From the NCBI GenBank assembly GCA_029204225.1, contig CM055113.1, positions 31,051,024-31,115,023 on the forward strand: a stretch of 64,000 bases of DNA, in the 5' to 3' direction. The DNA comes from Diphasiastrum complanatum. Taxonomy: Eukaryota > Streptophyta > Lycopodiopsida > Lycopodiales > Lycopodiaceae. A model generated the notes under the pieces. It was not told where the DNA came from and searched no databases. It saw only the letters and a program-made list of their open reading frames with translations. Numbering within the stretch: position 1 is the stretch's first letter; each line of letters opens with the position of its first letter. A program made the translations under genes and the position numbers. Of this stretch, positions 26,244 to 39,964 are shown piece by piece.

Positions 26244-26760
26244 TGTTGGATTTATCTCCTCTACTCTCTAAAATCCTATTTTAATCTACCTCCATTCATG
26301 CTGTATTTTTTACTCATGTTGTCGCACAGTCTGCATATTTACATGTAAATTAAGACAGACGAATAAAACACAACTATCTGCATAAATACAAGTAAATTCT
26401 CATAGGCAAAAAAGGCGAAAAACGTGACACTGTGTTTTTACACATGATTCGTGACAGACGAAAAAGATGACACTGCCATAAAAATGCCGAAGGTGCCCTA
26501 GGAAAAGCGAAGGCACCCTGTAAATTAAATCCTAAGGCATTTTGTCAGAGTGTCACATTTTTTGCATCTTCACCAACGTTCATTTTAGCGAAGGCTGTAG
26601 TTGTGGCCTTCTCACACTCATCCCATGCAACTGTGCAATCAGATTTGACATCGACAGCAGCCACCCATGATCTCCTATAGACAGCACATCCACTTTGTAC
26701 TTTCTTTATCTGCACACCTGTAAAATTATGTATATATGTTGGATACCATCTGCGTATCCA
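26244..26760 (+). repeat. Copia fossil E, 3' LTR (right edge uncertain)
   Basis: Begins TGTTGGATTTATCTCC directly after the polypurine tract. The body contains recurring GTGACA / GACGAAAAA words. The right end is an estimate. The following stretch to 27080 has no recognisable gene. Confidence 0.6.
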
Positions 26761-27119
26761 GTGTGTGTGAAAATAATAGCATCAAAAAATTATCAGAGAT
26801 AGACGAAGTAGATGCCCTCATGCATTGATTCTTTTATTGTCAGTAACAGGTCCATTCCTTTCACAGATTGGATTAGCTTTGTAGAGCATGTGGTTTTCAT
26901 CCGCTATTGTCTTGTGCTCAACAACATGATTGACTTGTATATTTTGCTATACTTAGTCTGATAACATCTCAGTTTGATCTGCGTTCAGATTTGTGTCGAT
27001 ATTACTATGTTTTTCTTCATTCTGTCTGACTCTCTTATTTCTCAATCTGGTAAAGTGTTCTTAGCAAATTATTATTAGTCACCGTATTGGAGGAATCTGG
27101 CTACTGTTGTTGTTGCTTC

Positions 27120-27930
27120 TTTGCCTCGTTGTAGATGCGGATACGACACTCCTTGATGTCATGATTGGCTCTCTTGCAATATCTACAGAAAAGCTTCTTG
27201 CATGATCCAATGTTCTCACCTTGAGTGTGAGGCTTATGCTGTTGCTGCTGCACTTGAATCTTGCCCTCAGAATAGTCTTTCTTCTAGGTGTATAAGGCCA
27301 AGGACTTGTCTTTGATAGACAGGCCGCTAGTCCTTCTCCGCATTTCTTTTCTGAAGTAGATGGATAGGCCGCTGGTCTTTCTCTATGTTTTTTCTTGAAG
27401 TAGATGTCCGATCACCTTTTGAATAGTGAAGTTAGGTTGTGTGAAGATCATTACAACAAAGTGTTCATACGACTTTGGAAGAGAAGAAAACAAGGTCATA
27501 ACGGCATCATCATCTTGAATAGCACATTCTACGACTGATAACTGATCCATTAAAGATTTGAAGCTATTGATGTGAGAAGTGATGGCAGTAGAATCAGACA
27601 TGCTAAAAGCAAATGACTTTTGGGAGTCGGCCAGATTGAGTGTGATGCATGCTAAGGCCTTCTAATCTATGATCTTCCATGCCTTTGCTTGATCACCATC
27701 TTCTAGTTTCAGGTCAGCTCCTTCTACTACATCCCAAAGATCTCTATCTATCAACATCATCCGAAGTTTTAACTTCCAGATAAAGAAGTTAGATCCATTG
27801 AGCTTGTCAATGATTCTAGTTTCGTTGGATGATGATGACGAAGGGCTACCAATATAAGACATGTTAACAACAATACAAATAGAACAAACTTAATCTCTCG
27901 GTTTATTTGAGCTATGCTCTGATACCAATC
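27120..27930 (-). mobile_element. Copia fossil F: gag and leader
   Basis: The minus strand encodes a copia gag: start MSYIGSPSSSSSNET with FFIWKLKLRMMLIDRDLWD (27862-27662), middle FSSLPKSYEHFVVMI (27601-27383), and a zinc knuckle CRYCKRANHDIKEC (about 27150-27200). The primer site TTGGTATCAGAGC lies at 27917-27929, beside a short LTR. No pol follows; sequence to the left belongs to the oppositely oriented fossil E. A broken fossil. Confidence 0.85.
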
Positions 27931-28082
27931 TGATGGGGCTAAGGAGGATGGAGAACGCGAGCGGAGAAGCAGGAATATTTGCGAAATAGCTCTCTCGCTA
28001 CAATGGGCTACTACATGCAAAATAGTCTAATAGATTGTTTATTCTAAGTGTAGTCACAGCTTAAATGTTCTGGTGCCCAACA
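27931..28082 (-). repeat. Copia fossil F, 5' LTR (short)
   Basis: On the minus strand it begins TGTTGGGCACCAG and ends CCCCATCA, followed by GA and the primer site. At 152 bp it is short for a copia LTR. The 3' partner is not in the window. Confidence 0.7.
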
Positions 28083-29217
28083 GTATCTTAAAAATTAATT
28101 TATACCCACAAAAACTAAATGAGTACAGTCCACCGAAGAGATTAGAAATGGTTTGAGTGTGGTATTACTGGAAATGTATTTTGATCAAAGTGAGTGAACA
28201 AGTATTATCAAACATCAATGAAGTGCATTCAAATCACAAAAAGCATTCATCTACGTTATACACAGTTAGAAAAACATATTGCTGCTATCACAACAAATAG
28301 CAGTTACAACCAGAATGACGGCATAACTAGGAGGCTCAAAATCATACGTCTCATGGACGGAGCCTCACGTAGAGTGTGCTGGGATGATCCATTTATGGAT
28401 TGCATCCATGTGTTAATTACAATAAATGTTTGTCATCTAATTAGGCAAGCTGTTGTACTTGGAAGTATTTGGCTTGTAATGACAATTGTTCAATGTGTAC
28501 ATGGTCAACCCGTAGGGAATGTTGATGCAGACAAGGACATTGCATTTTTCTCTCACTTCGCATTTTTGGGAAGTGGTTTTCTCTCACTTCGAATTTTTGA
28601 GAAGTGGTTGGAATTGTTCCAAAAATTGATAGATAGACATAGAAAAATTTTGTATATAGATAATTGTATAAAGTATATTGTTAAGAGTCAAAACATGTTA
28701 TTCTTCATAATTGTCACTCTTTTTCTCCTCTTTCAATTGTCCTATTACCATGGAGAAATTCTCTACTTGCAAATGGATCTAAGAGATACATGTTGTCTTT
28801 CTTACCACTTAATCAAATATATCTTGCATATAATGCACAATGACAATTGCTTATAAGAAGAATCTTAGTTCCATAACCTAGAAGCTTAAGTAATATCATC
28901 TTTTTACAAAAAAATAATATTTTATTTGTTTTAACAAACTTATGTCTACCTAAATAATGGATAATGCCTTGATGACCATGATCATGGTTTTTTCAATTGG
29001 ACTAAATTTGGACTGATCAATGCATATCTCATCACCTTTGAAATGCCTAAGGTAATGGCCAAAACCAACGTGCTCAAGTATTGTCAAATGCCTCTTCTAT
29101 GAGCAGACATTTATCAACAATACCAAGGAAACACCTCTAGTCATTTCATCAATATAGAACAAAAAAAAGTAAAGAAATAATTCTTCAGTATCCACTTCAA
29201 CAATGTCTAGACAAAAA
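28083..29217. other. AT-rich stretch with one unconvincing open frame
   Basis: The plus strand has an open frame of 220 codons (28194-28856) with hydrophobic stretches (LLFFIIVTLFLLFQL-like) but no recognised domain, no splice-site support and the AT-driven composition of non-coding sequence. I do not call it a gene. Nothing else is seen. Confidence 0.35.
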
Positions 29218-29400
29218 AAAAGCTATTTGTACAATGTATTTTGTTTTTCAGAAATACAGATGCTATATATGCAAGCTTGGTGTGGGAGAGTGCTTTCTGG
29301 GTGTGTTACTATGTATTATGATCTGTGATTCTGTTTTAACCAAATTTTAACTATATTTGTATTAAATTCTATATCTAAATTTTAAATTGAGCTGAAGAAA
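29218..29400 (+). repeat. Repeat R3, copy 1
   Basis: About 183 bp that match 60918-61098 in the same orientation (shared TTTGTACAATGTATTTTGTTT-like start, GGTGTGTTA middle, GAGCTGAAGAAAG end). It ends exactly where the copia RT fragment begins. Family unknown. Confidence 0.75.
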
Positions 29401-29401
29401 G

Positions 29402-29667
29402 TTCGTTTGATGAACCAACTTGTGCAGGTGAAGCAAATCAAAAGGAGGAATGGATCCAAGCCATGGATCATGAGCATCAAGCACTCATCAAGAACAACAC
29501 TTGGAGGTTGGTGGAACTTCCAAAAGGCAAGAAGGCAATTGGGTGTAAGTGGATCTTCAAGATCAAGACAAAAGAAGATGGATCAATCAAAAGGTACAAG
29601 GCAAGATTAGTGGCAAAAGGATATGCTCAAGAGTATGGCATTGACTGTGATGAGACCTTTGCACCTG
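29402..29667 (+). mobile_element. Copia B-family RT fragment
   Basis: Encodes the linker and start of RVT_2 (EEWIQAMDHEHQALIKNN, then IGCKWIFKIKT and YDETFAP-like CDETFAPA), nearly identical in sequence to element B pol around 13830-14070 but on the opposite strand. Only about 265 bp are present, bounded by R3 and by copia C. A fragment without LTRs. Confidence 0.9.
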
Positions 29668-32600
29668 CGAACAATATAGTCCATAACCCAAGGTAGAAGA
29701 TATATACGTCAAGACTCTTTTAGCCAACTTCCAATGATATAACTTTGGATCATGCATGTGTTGACTTAGCTTATGAACACAAAAGCTTAGATCAGGCCTA
29801 GTCACTGTTAACCAAATAAGTGAGCCAATAAGACTCCTATAAAGAGTGATGTCCTCAAAGGATTTTTCATCATCTTTAATAGGAACTTTTACAGTGTGCT
29901 CAATAGGTGTATCTATGCCTTTACAGTTATCCATATGAAATTTTCTGAGCATGGAAAGTGCATATCTACTTTGGCTTATAAATGCATAACCTTTCTAAAA
30001 ATCTATTTCAAGACCTAGAATATAGTGAAGAACTCCTAAGTCCTGCATTTTAAACTTAGTACCAAGTGCATGCTTAGTTTCTTCAACTAACTTCTCAATG
30101 TTTTCACAAAGAATAATATCATCTACATAGATGAGAAGAATAACTACAAAGTTATCTACAAACTTATAATACAGAGAAGGGTCATATTCACTTAGACAAA
30201 ATCCGAGTGATATGAGATAAGAATTGAGCCTTGCATACCAAGACCTTGGTGCCTGTTTTAGTCCATACAGACTTTTGAACAAAAGACAAACTTTTGATTC
30301 ATCACCTTCCTTCACAAAACCTGGAGGTTGTTCCATATAAATCTCCTCCTCAAGGTAACCATTGAGAAATGCATTAGAAACATCAAACTGGAACATACTC
30401 CATTTGTGAAAACATGCAAGAGAGATGGGTATTCGAATTGTTACCATCTTTGCAACTGGTGCAAAGGTATCTTCATAATCAAGACCTTCAATTTGTGAGT
30501 AGCCTTTAGCACAAAGTCTTGCTTTATACTTATTGATAGATCCATCATGATTATACTTGATTCTGAATAGCCACTTACATCCGATCACATGCATGTTGTT
30601 TGGTGGCTCCACAAGCTCCCATGTGTTATTTGACATCAAGGCTTCAAATTCTTGGGTCATTGCTTCAACCCACTCCTTGGATTGAAAAGCTTCTTGGACA
30701 TCCTTAGGCTCTTCATCTGATATAAAAAGTGCATGATAGGAAGTTTCACCTTCCACTTGCCTTCCTTCTTCATCATATGTGAGCCTCCTTGGATCAGATC
30801 TTGCTCATGTAGATCTTCTTGGTGTGGTAGCTTGAATATGCTCCTCCTCAAGCCTCGGCCTCACCTCTTCTTGAACAACTCAAAGATTGATGATTGATCT
30901 TGCATGAGTCTCTTTGATCTGAACATCATCCAAGTTAAATTTCTGATCTTCATGGAAGACCACATCTCTACTAACAACATTTTTGTCAGTAGAGGACAAA
31001 TAAATCTTGTATGCTTTTTTAGTAGATGCATAGCCTACAAAAATTCCTTTTACTACACTAGGATCTTCCTTCTTTTTAGTTTATAGAGGTACATGTACAA
31101 AGCACACATAGCCAAAAATCCTAAGATGATATACCTCAGGCTTTTTCTTATACAACATCTCAAATGGCGTCTTTCCTCCTATTGCAAGATTTGGAAGCCT
31201 ATTACAAAGATAGTTTGCACATGCAACTGCTTCTCCCCAAAATTCTTTAGGCAGAGAAGCTTCCAACCTAATGGCTTTTGCACATTCACACAAAGTTCTA
31301 TTTTTTCTCTCAGCAACTCCATTTTGCTGAGGAGTATATGAACAAGAGAACTCTCTTTGAATACCCTCTCTCTCACAAAAGTCTTTAAACTTATTGGAAG
31401 TGTATTCCCCTCCACTATCACTTCAAAGCTTTTATCTTAAAAGGAAATTGCTTCTCTACATAAGCTTTAAAAGTAAGAAAAACATCATAAACCATGGCTT
31501 TTGAAGACAACATATAGATCCAAGAATGTCTTGTATAATCATCTACAAAAGAGACAAAGTAGGTGGCTCCTCCTTTGCTCTTAGTTGATGAGAAATGAAC
31601 ATCCGAGTGTACAAGTTCAAATGGTTGCTTTGTCTTGATACTTGATCTAGGAAAAGGCCTTCTGTGTGACTTTGCCAGCACACAAGCTTCACAAGGTAGA
31701 AGCTCCTTTGACAGTGTCTTTGGTAGTCCAACAAATTTTCCTTCCTTGACCATAGATTGCATGATTTTGAAATTGGGATGACCCAATCTCCTGTGCCACA
31801 AATCCTCATGAAGAACCTTGGTCTCACAAGCAATATTTGAAATATTAGCACTCTCCCTATAATCTAGTTTGTACAACTTACCAATTCTAGATCCTCTAGC
31901 AATAACTTCATTTTCTCTTGAGATTATACACTTGTCAACTTGAAACTTGACATCCAATCCACTATCAAACAACTGTCCTACACTAATGAGATTCTTAGTC
32001 AATCTAGGTACATACTGTACATCATGTAAGCAAATTTTTTTTGATGATGATGCATGTCATGGAATGCTACCTATTCCTTCAATCCTACACTCTACATCAT
32101 TAGCAGTATAGATTGACCTTTTTGCACCTAGATATGGCATGAGATTAGTGAAAGAGTTCCTAGAACTAGACATGTGAGAACTAGCCCCACTATCTATCCA
32201 TCAGACTTCTTCATTCTTAAAAGGAAAAGATGAAAAAGTAGACATCATTAATGAATCCTCTCTTTCACTCTCTACACCCTCACACTCATCCTCATTAGTA
32301 AGGTTAGCTTGCTTAGATTGGTTCTTCTCCTTGAAATAGTTTGATGCATAATGTCCTTTCTTTCCACAGAAAAAACACTTGATCTTTGATATCTTCTTCT
32401 TGCCACTAGATGTTGCACCTTGTGAGGACTGATCCTCACCACCTTCTTTGGCTTTTTCCTTCTTGAAGTGTTGTTGTCCTTTGCCCTTGCCTCTTGACTT
32501 ATCTCTGATGAAGAGTGATTTTTCATCTCTCATCTTTCAATGAAAGTCTGTTGATCCTCAGCATCTTGTTCTCTTGCCTGCTTTCTTCAACAATGAAAAC

Positions 32601-33764
32601 ACCTTGTAGTGTCTCCAAGGATGGAAGATCCTCTCTGACAACATAAGTCTGCACAATATTGTCATACTCATCTCTAAGTCCATTTAGGACTACTTGAACA
32701 AGTTCAATGTTCTTAAGAGCATCACCAATACCAGCTAACTCTTGATGATGATTCTTAACTCTCATGACATATGATGAAGCACTCCATCTACTCTTTGATA
32801 ACTTAGAAATATTTGGTTTCTAAGTGTAAGCAATCTAGAAGTATCTTTGATTTCATAGATTGTTTTTAGAGTATTCCAAGCTTCCTTGGCAGTGGTGCAT
32901 ATACTGATCTCTCTTACCACTTCATTGGTAACATTCATTTTTATAAAATGAAGAGCAATTCTGGTTCTTTTGTGGAATGTTGTAGCTTCATTAGGTCCAG
33001 CAAGTTCTTCTTCAGCTCCACTCACAATATCCAGTACATCTTGTAGAATCAACAATGATTCCACTCTGATCTTCCACATTGCATAATTGGAAGATGTTAA
33101 TCTCTCATTGTGCTCTAAGAAATGTGAACCAGATGAAGACATTTTCTTGGTGAGAAATTCTAGTAATGATAAAAAATTGAGTAGAAAGGATGTTGCTACA
33201 GAAAATCAATCTATCTTGAATTTGGATCTTGCTTCAGTCACAAAAGAAGAAGCACATGCAAGCAAGAAGTCTATCTCTCCCACGAGTTTGAATGTACTGA
33301 TAAACTCTCTAGGAACTTACTTCCAACTCAACCACAATAATATGTGTGAAATGAAAAGTCTAAGACCTCAGAACACTCACTTCTATCCAATCCTACTTGA
33401 TTGACAGTGAAAATCGATGAAAATGGTAAAAAAGACAGATGTGTGCTCACTTTGGCATATCCCACGAGTTGAGTACCCTCTCAAACTCTCTGATTGCCTA
33501 AAACTCTTCTAAAAACAAATCAAATTGATTCAGAAACAATAGCAACACATTCTACTCTCCAATATCTATCCAATAAGCTATAGAACATCAAATTTGGATC
33601 ATTCATTGAGAAATAGCACTCATTCATGAGGGTTGATTTCACACGTGTGAGCTCTCTGTCCATAAAGAGCTCCACTGGATCAGATCAGCCTTGATTTGAT
33701 CCACTTATGATCCATAAATTGCTTGTTTCTTAGCGAGTTTGAATCCTTCTCCAAAATTCGAGTT

Positions 33765-33769
33765 CCTGC
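33765..33769. other. Target-site duplication of element D, left copy
   Basis: CCTGC before the left LTR; the same five bases follow the right LTR at 39965-39969. Confidence 0.93.
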
Positions 33770-34493
33770 TGTTGAATTCACACGTGTGGATTGTCCACAA
33801 CATGTACTTGTGATCTCCTAAGATGTGTAGATGCACCAAGATCAAGACTAGATTGAGATCTTAGATCCTATGGCAAAAACACACTACTACATGCATTCAA
33901 TCACTTCCAACTCTCACTCACACATGTGGGAAGTATTCAAAAAATAATCTAAGTAAAAACAAGCTGCTCTCCTCAGGTAGAGAGAGAAAAAGCATCATGA
34001 GCTCTCGGGTAGAAAGAGAAAGCTAGAAAATCAATAACTCACAAAATCCATAAAATCACCAAATCAATTAGATCCAAAATGAGGAGTACAATGATACTAG
34101 AAGATCCACGAGCTACCACTATGCTTAACTATGATTGGACCATACTTTGTCACCTCTTGATCCTATTCGACCATTGATCCATGCACCTCTTAATTCTATT
34201 GGACTATATTCAAGCACACCTCAATTTCCTATTGGACCTCACAAGGTTCCACCTCTAAATCCTGTTGGACCTCTTGGAACTCATCAAACAAAAGCTTTAC
34301 ACTTGTCTACACTCTAATTGCACGTGTTTAGCCTCTTACTCTATTTTGGCTCAATAGTGGCATTACAAGTGGAAATGCATAATTTGCCATCTATGCCAAA
34401 TTTATTCCTATCAACATCCTACACCTAGATGCTTGATGTAAAAAACATAAGACCCCTATATCTAACGTAGATAATCTTTTTCAATTCTTCACA
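33770..34493 (-). repeat. Element D left LTR (3' LTR)
   Basis: 724 bp, starts TGTTGAATTCACACG and ends CTTCACA; followed by a polypurine tract (TTTTTTAGGAGGAG on the minus strand). Contains CACACGTGTG-type palindromes near its left end. Confidence 0.94.
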
Positions 34494-34511
34494 CTCCTCC
34501 TAAAAAAGTAT

Positions 34512-36002
34512 CTATGAAGATTTGAGCATTGATCTTGATATAACTCCAAGATTAGATCTATGCTTGATGAAAGCACTTTTGCTCAAAGGCTTAGTGAGTA
34601 GATCGGCAATACAAGAGGACAAGTTGACATGCTCCAAATAGATTTCTCCTCCAATAAGCTTTTCTCTCACAAAATGGTGTGCCACTTCTATGTGCTTGCT
34701 TCTTGCATGAAATATGGGACTATTGGCAAGAGCTTGGGCCGAGATGTTATCACACTTGATCATTGGTAGATCATCCTCCTTGATGCACTTTAGCTCCATT
34801 AATAACCTCTTGATCCCAAGCACTTCTTTGGTAGTTGTATTGAGTGCTTTGTACTCGGCCTCACATGAAGAGAGAGATATAGTATCTTGCTTTTTGGAAA
34901 GCCAAGATATTAGATTGCCTCCAAGAAAGATAGTGTATGCACTAATAGACTTTCGATCCATCTTGTCACTTGCAAAGTCTGAATCTGAGTAGCCAATAAT
35001 GGATAGATCTTCACTTTTATAGAGTAGACCATAATCACAAGATGACGATACATATCTTAGAATCCTCTTGGCCATTTTCCAATGATGGATCTTAGGATCT
35101 TGCATAAGTTGACTCAATTTGTGCACACAAAAACTTAGATCGGGCCTAGTAATGGTAAGCCAAATCAAGGAGCCTACAAGACTCCTAAAAAGTGTGATGT
35201 CCTCAAAGGATCTTTCATCACCCTTATTAGGATCTTTTACAATTTGCTCCATTGGAGTATCTATGCTCTTAGAATTTTCCATATCAAATTTTTTCAACAT
35301 AGAGTGAGCATATCTAGATTGGCATATAAAGACATGATTTTCATAAAAATGAATTTCTAGGCCTAGGATGTAATGCATCTCTCCTAGATCTTGCATTTTA
35401 AACTCACATCCAAGTGCTAGCTTGGTTTCATCAACTAGCTTGATACAACTTCCACAAAGAATAATGTCATCAACATAAATTAGAAGAATGACAATATTGC
35501 TATCAACAAACTTTAGATACATGGAAGGATCATAGTCACTAAGAGTAAATCCTAGTGAGATAAGAAAAGAATTAAGTCTTGAATACCATGATCTTGGTGC
35601 TTGCTTGAGTCCATAAAGACTTTTGAAGAGCAAGCACACTTTGGACTCATCCTTGATGAGTCCTAGAGGTTGTTCCATATAGATCTCCTCCTTAAGATAA
35701 CCATTTAGAAAAGCATTGGATACATCTAATTGGAACACCTTCCACTTGAAAAAACAAGCAAGAGAAATAAGAATTTTTATTGTCACCATCTTTGCAATGG
35801 GTGCAAAGGTCTCCTCATAATCAAGACCATGGATTTGAGCAAATCCTTTGGCACATAATCTTGCTTTATGCTTGTTGATGGTGCCATCATGATTGAACTT
35901 GATCCGAAATACCCACTTGCAACCAATCACATGCTTGTTGGATGGAGGATCCACAAGCTCCCAAGTATTGTTGGTGATCAATGCATCATACTCTTGCTTC
36001 AT
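34512..36002 (-). mobile_element. Element D reverse transcriptase/RNase H segment
   Basis: The longest open part of element D (496 codons): RVT_2 polymerase (ITNNTWELV, CKWVFRIKFNHDG, LIYVDDIILCG) followed by RNase H (SDSDFASDKMDRKS, SLSSCEAEYKAL) ending TKPLSKSAFIKHRSN. It would copy element RNA to DNA. Treated as part of a fossil. Confidence 0.93.
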
Positions 36003-37378
36003 GGCATCATACCACTCCTTGGTATTGAGTGCCTCTTGTACATTGGCTCTTCATGAGAGACATAAAAAACATAATTAGTGGAATCAAGATCCACTTGTTT
36101 GCCTTTGTCAACATATGAGAGCCTCTTAGGCTCAGATCTATCTCTCATGGATCTTCTTGGTGAAAAAATCCGAGGAGAGCCTTCTTCAAATCTTGACCCC
36201 ATCACATCATGATTGTCTTCAAAATCAATAATTGATGATGCATCCATAGATTTCTTGATCTCGGCCTCTTCAAAAGATGAGTGTTGATCTTCATGAAAGA
36301 CAACATCTCTACTTTCAATAACTTGAGAAGTAGAGAGTATAAAAACTCTATAGGCCTTCTTGGTGGATGAGTATCCAACCATGATCCCTTTGCATGCACT
36401 AGGATCTTCCTTCTTCCTTGTTTCCAAGGGAATACGGACAAAGCATAAGCATCCAAAAACTCTAAGGTGATCAACCTTAGGCTTCTTCAAAAATAAGATT
36501 TCATATGGTGACTTTCCTCCAAGAGCTATATGTGGGAGCCTATCGCAAAGATAATTTGCACAATTAATGGCTTCTCCCAAAAATCTTTGGGCAAAGATGC
36601 TCAATTCTCATAGATTTTGCACATTCACATAGAGATCTATTCTTTCTCTTGGCCACTCCATTTTGAGATGGAGAGTAGGCACAAGAGAACTCTCTTTTAA
36701 TGCCTTCAAGCTCACAAAAATCTTGAAATTTATTGGAGATATATTCACCACCTCCATCACTTCTAAGAGCTTTAATTTTGAATGAGAATTGCTTCTCTAC
36801 ATAAGCTTTGAAAAATAAGGAAATGATCAAACACCATAGATTTTGAAGCAAGAAGATATATCCAAGTGAATCTTGTGTAGTCATCAATGAAAGTAACAAA
36901 ACAAGTGGCTCCTCCCTTGCTTGTAGTTGATGAGAAATGCACATCCGAGTGGATTAACTCCAAAGGATGCTTGCTTTTGATAGAAGATCTTGTAAATGGC
37001 TTTTTGTGAGATTTAGCAATAGCACAAGCCTCACAAGCCTTGATCTTCTTGGAGAATGACTTTGGCAAGCCAATAGCTTTGGATTCTTTGATCATAGAGA
37101 GCATGGATTTGTAGTTGGGATGTCCCAACCTCCTATGCCATAATTCCTCCATAGAGAGCTTGTTCACAAGAGCAACATTACAAACATTCACATACTCATT
37201 TGAATCTAGTTTATAGATGCCACCAAATCTAGATCCTAATGCAAGTATCGCATCATTCTTCTTGATAGTGCAAGTATCAACATTGAATTTTACATCAAGG
37301 CCATTATCAAGCAATTGGCCAACACTAATAAGATCCTTGGTAAGCTTAGGTACATAAAGAACTTTAGAGAGAGGAACT

Positions 37379-38542
37379 TTAGAGGATGCAAGCTTCAAGG
37401 GAATGCCCTATGTCTTCAATAGGACATTCAAAATCATTTGCAGTGTATATTGATTTCTTGACTCCATCATAAGGTGCAATAGAAGAGAAAGGTTCCTTGG
37501 AGCTACACATATGTGAAGAGGCTCCACTATCAATATACCATAGGCCATCCTTCTTGAAAGGAGTAGATGACAAACTAGAGACCATAAGAGATCTCTCTCC
37601 ATCACTTGCAATAGTGTCTTCCTTCTCATTGGTAATGTTGGCTTGCTTGAGTTGATTCTTCTTCTTGAAGCAATTGGTGGCATAATGACCTTTCTTGCCA
37701 CAATAAAAGCACTTGATCTTCTTCTTCTTGAGCTTGAATGATGAAGCATTAGAGGAATCATCTTTCTCCTCATATTTGTCTTTGGATTTGACTTTGACCT
37801 TGCTTGAGGATTGTTGATGTTGGCTCTTGCTCCTCCCTTTATGCTTATCCTTGGCAAAGAGAGCTTTGCCATCATTATGAGTGAGAGAAAGCTTGTCCAT
37901 CCTCAAGAGCTTGTACTCTTGTCTTGATTCTTCCAAAATTAGCACACTTTGGAGAGCCTCCAAACTTGGTAGCTCCTCCTTAATGGCATAGGATTGGACA
38001 AGGTTATCAAATTCACTTCTCAAGCCATTGAGAATGACTTGAACTAGCTCATTTTGATTGATGGAATCACTAATACAAGCAAGTTCTCTATGAATATCTT
38101 TTACTCTCAAAACATAACTAGATGCACTCTCATCACTCTTTTGGCTACTTTGAGAGATTTGATTCCTAAGAGTGAGAATCCTAGAGGTATTCTTAGCCTC
38201 ATAGATAGTCTTGAGACAATCCCAAGCTTCTTTGGCTGTTGTACAAGTACCTATCTTCCTCAATATCTCATTAGAGACATTCATCTTAATGTAGTGGAGA
38301 GCCATCCTAGATCTCTTTTTGTATTTTTGAACCTCTTGAAGAACTTGTGGTTCTTCTTCAAGGCCAAGAACTATGTCCATCATGTCTTGAAGGATCAAGA
38401 TGGACTCCATCTTCATTTTATAAATTGAATAATTTGAAGTGGTCAATCTTTCACTTGGTTCGAACAAGGATGAACCCATTGAAGACATTTGAAGTGAAGA
38501 AAACTCAAATGATGAACAATAAATGCTGCTACACACTCTCAA
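37379..38542 (-). mobile_element. Element D gag segment
   Basis: 387 codons with the DUF4219/UBN2 gag pattern (ALHYIKMNVSNEILRKI, AKEAWDCLKTIYEAK), a basic linker, a CCHC zinc knuckle (CFYCGKKGHYATNC) and the protease start (WYIDSGASSHMCS). The gag of element C (32762-33142) is its closest relative in the window. Confidence 0.92.
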
Positions 38543-39227
38543 TAGGATCCAATAATAGAGTACTATCTCCTCCTATGAAAGATCTTGCAACTATTTGTGA
38601 ATTGATTCCACTAGCTACACAAATCTCTCTAAAACAAGATCTATTTCACATCAAATGATGGAGTATAGGCAAAGTTAGGATCAAACACTCTTAGCACGTG
38701 TGAAGTACTCTAAGAAACCAAATTTGACTCAAATACAATGATATTGCATGAAACAAAATGGCTAAGATCTCAAAACAGTGCCTAGATCACATATAGATGA
38801 GATTGGCAAGCATACAACTGTGATTTTGGATCAACCAAGCAATCTCTTGACCAAATGTGTCCACCCAGGTCTAGGTGCCCTACCTAACCCTCTTCAAAAG
38901 AGTATAGCTTTTGATTGGCTCAATCAAATAAAATGAAACTCATTGCATCAGAAACTGGACAAAAATAGCTTCAAAACAAGCTATCAAGCAAGATAAATGG
39001 ATCAAGCATGAGAGAGAACTTCCAAACTGAAATTGGATGTTTCTCACACGTGTCTAAGCACCTGATTCTGTACAGTACCAAGTCAGACCCAATCAATGTC
39101 CTTTTGATCTCTTTTGATCCAAGATTGAACAAGATAGCTAGGAAAATGGGCCTTGACAACTTCTAGCTCAAGATTGATGAAATTTTTCTCACTTAGATGG
39201 ATCAAAATGCATGGTAACCGTAGGTAG

Positions 39228-39239
39228 GCTCTGATACCA
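39228..39239 (-). other. Element D primer-binding site
   Basis: On the minus strand TGGTATCAGAGC, adjoining the right LTR. Confidence 0.94.
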
Positions 39240-39964
39240 TGTTGAATTCACACGTGTGAATTGTCCACAACATGTACTTGTGATCTCCTAAGATGTGTAG
39301 ATGCACCAAGATCAAGACTAGATTGAGATCTTAGATCCTATGGCAAAAACACACTACTACATGCATTCAATCACTTCCAACTCTCACTCACACGTGTGGG
39401 AAGTATTCAAAAAATAATCTAAGTAAAAACAAGCTGCTCTCCTCGGGTAGAGAGAGAAAAAACATCATGAGCTCTCGGGTAGAGAGAAAAAGCTAGAAAT
39501 CCAATAACTCACAAAATCCATAAAATCACCAAATCAATTAGATCCAAAATGAGGAGTACAATGATACTAGAAGATCCACGAGCTACCACTATGCTTAATT
39601 ATGATTGGACCATACTTTGTCACTTCTTGATCCTATTCGACCATTGATCCATGCACCTCTTAATTCTATTGGACTATATTCAAGCACACCTCAATTTCCT
39701 ATTGGGCCTCACAAGGTTCCACCTCTAAATCCTATTGGACCTCTTGGAATTCATCAAAAAAAAGCTTTACACTTGTCTACACTCTAATCGGCACGTGTTT
39801 AGTCTCTTACTCCATTTTGGCTCAATAGTGGCATTACAAGTGGAAATGCATAATTTGCCATCTATGCCAAATTTATTCCTATCAACATCCTACACCTAGA
39901 TGCTTGATGTAAAAAACATAAGACCCCTATATCTAACATAGATAATCTTTTTCAATTCTTCACA
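39240..39964 (-). repeat. Element D right LTR (5' LTR)
   Basis: 725 bp, same ends as the left LTR, about twenty scattered differences from it. Confidence 0.94.

Larger units (their letters stand above)
33770..39964 (-). mobile_element. Copia element D, full-length with both LTRs
   Basis: A 6,195-bp minus-strand copia element with LTRs 33770-34493 and 39240-39964, primer site 39228-39239 and CCTGC target duplications. Parts: gag with CCHC knuckle 37379-38542 (NYSIYKMKMESILIL, CFYCGKKGHYATNC), protease and GAG-pre-integrase 36772-37560 (WYIDSGASSHMC), integrase 35999-36944 (HSDVHFSS, RSDGGGEY), RVT_2 and RNase H 34512-36002 (LIYVDDIILCG, KPLSKSAF). All domains are present, but it is broken, with roughly four breaks. 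The LTRs differ at about twenty positions by eye (2-3%), so it is recent but clearly older than B. It inserted in the leader of element C; C and D are related families. Confidence 0.96.

Noticed and set aside
28194-28856. 220-codon open frame as a membrane protein gene
   Set aside because: Hydrophobic stretches follow from AT-rich codons; no domain, homologous copy or regulatory signal was seen.
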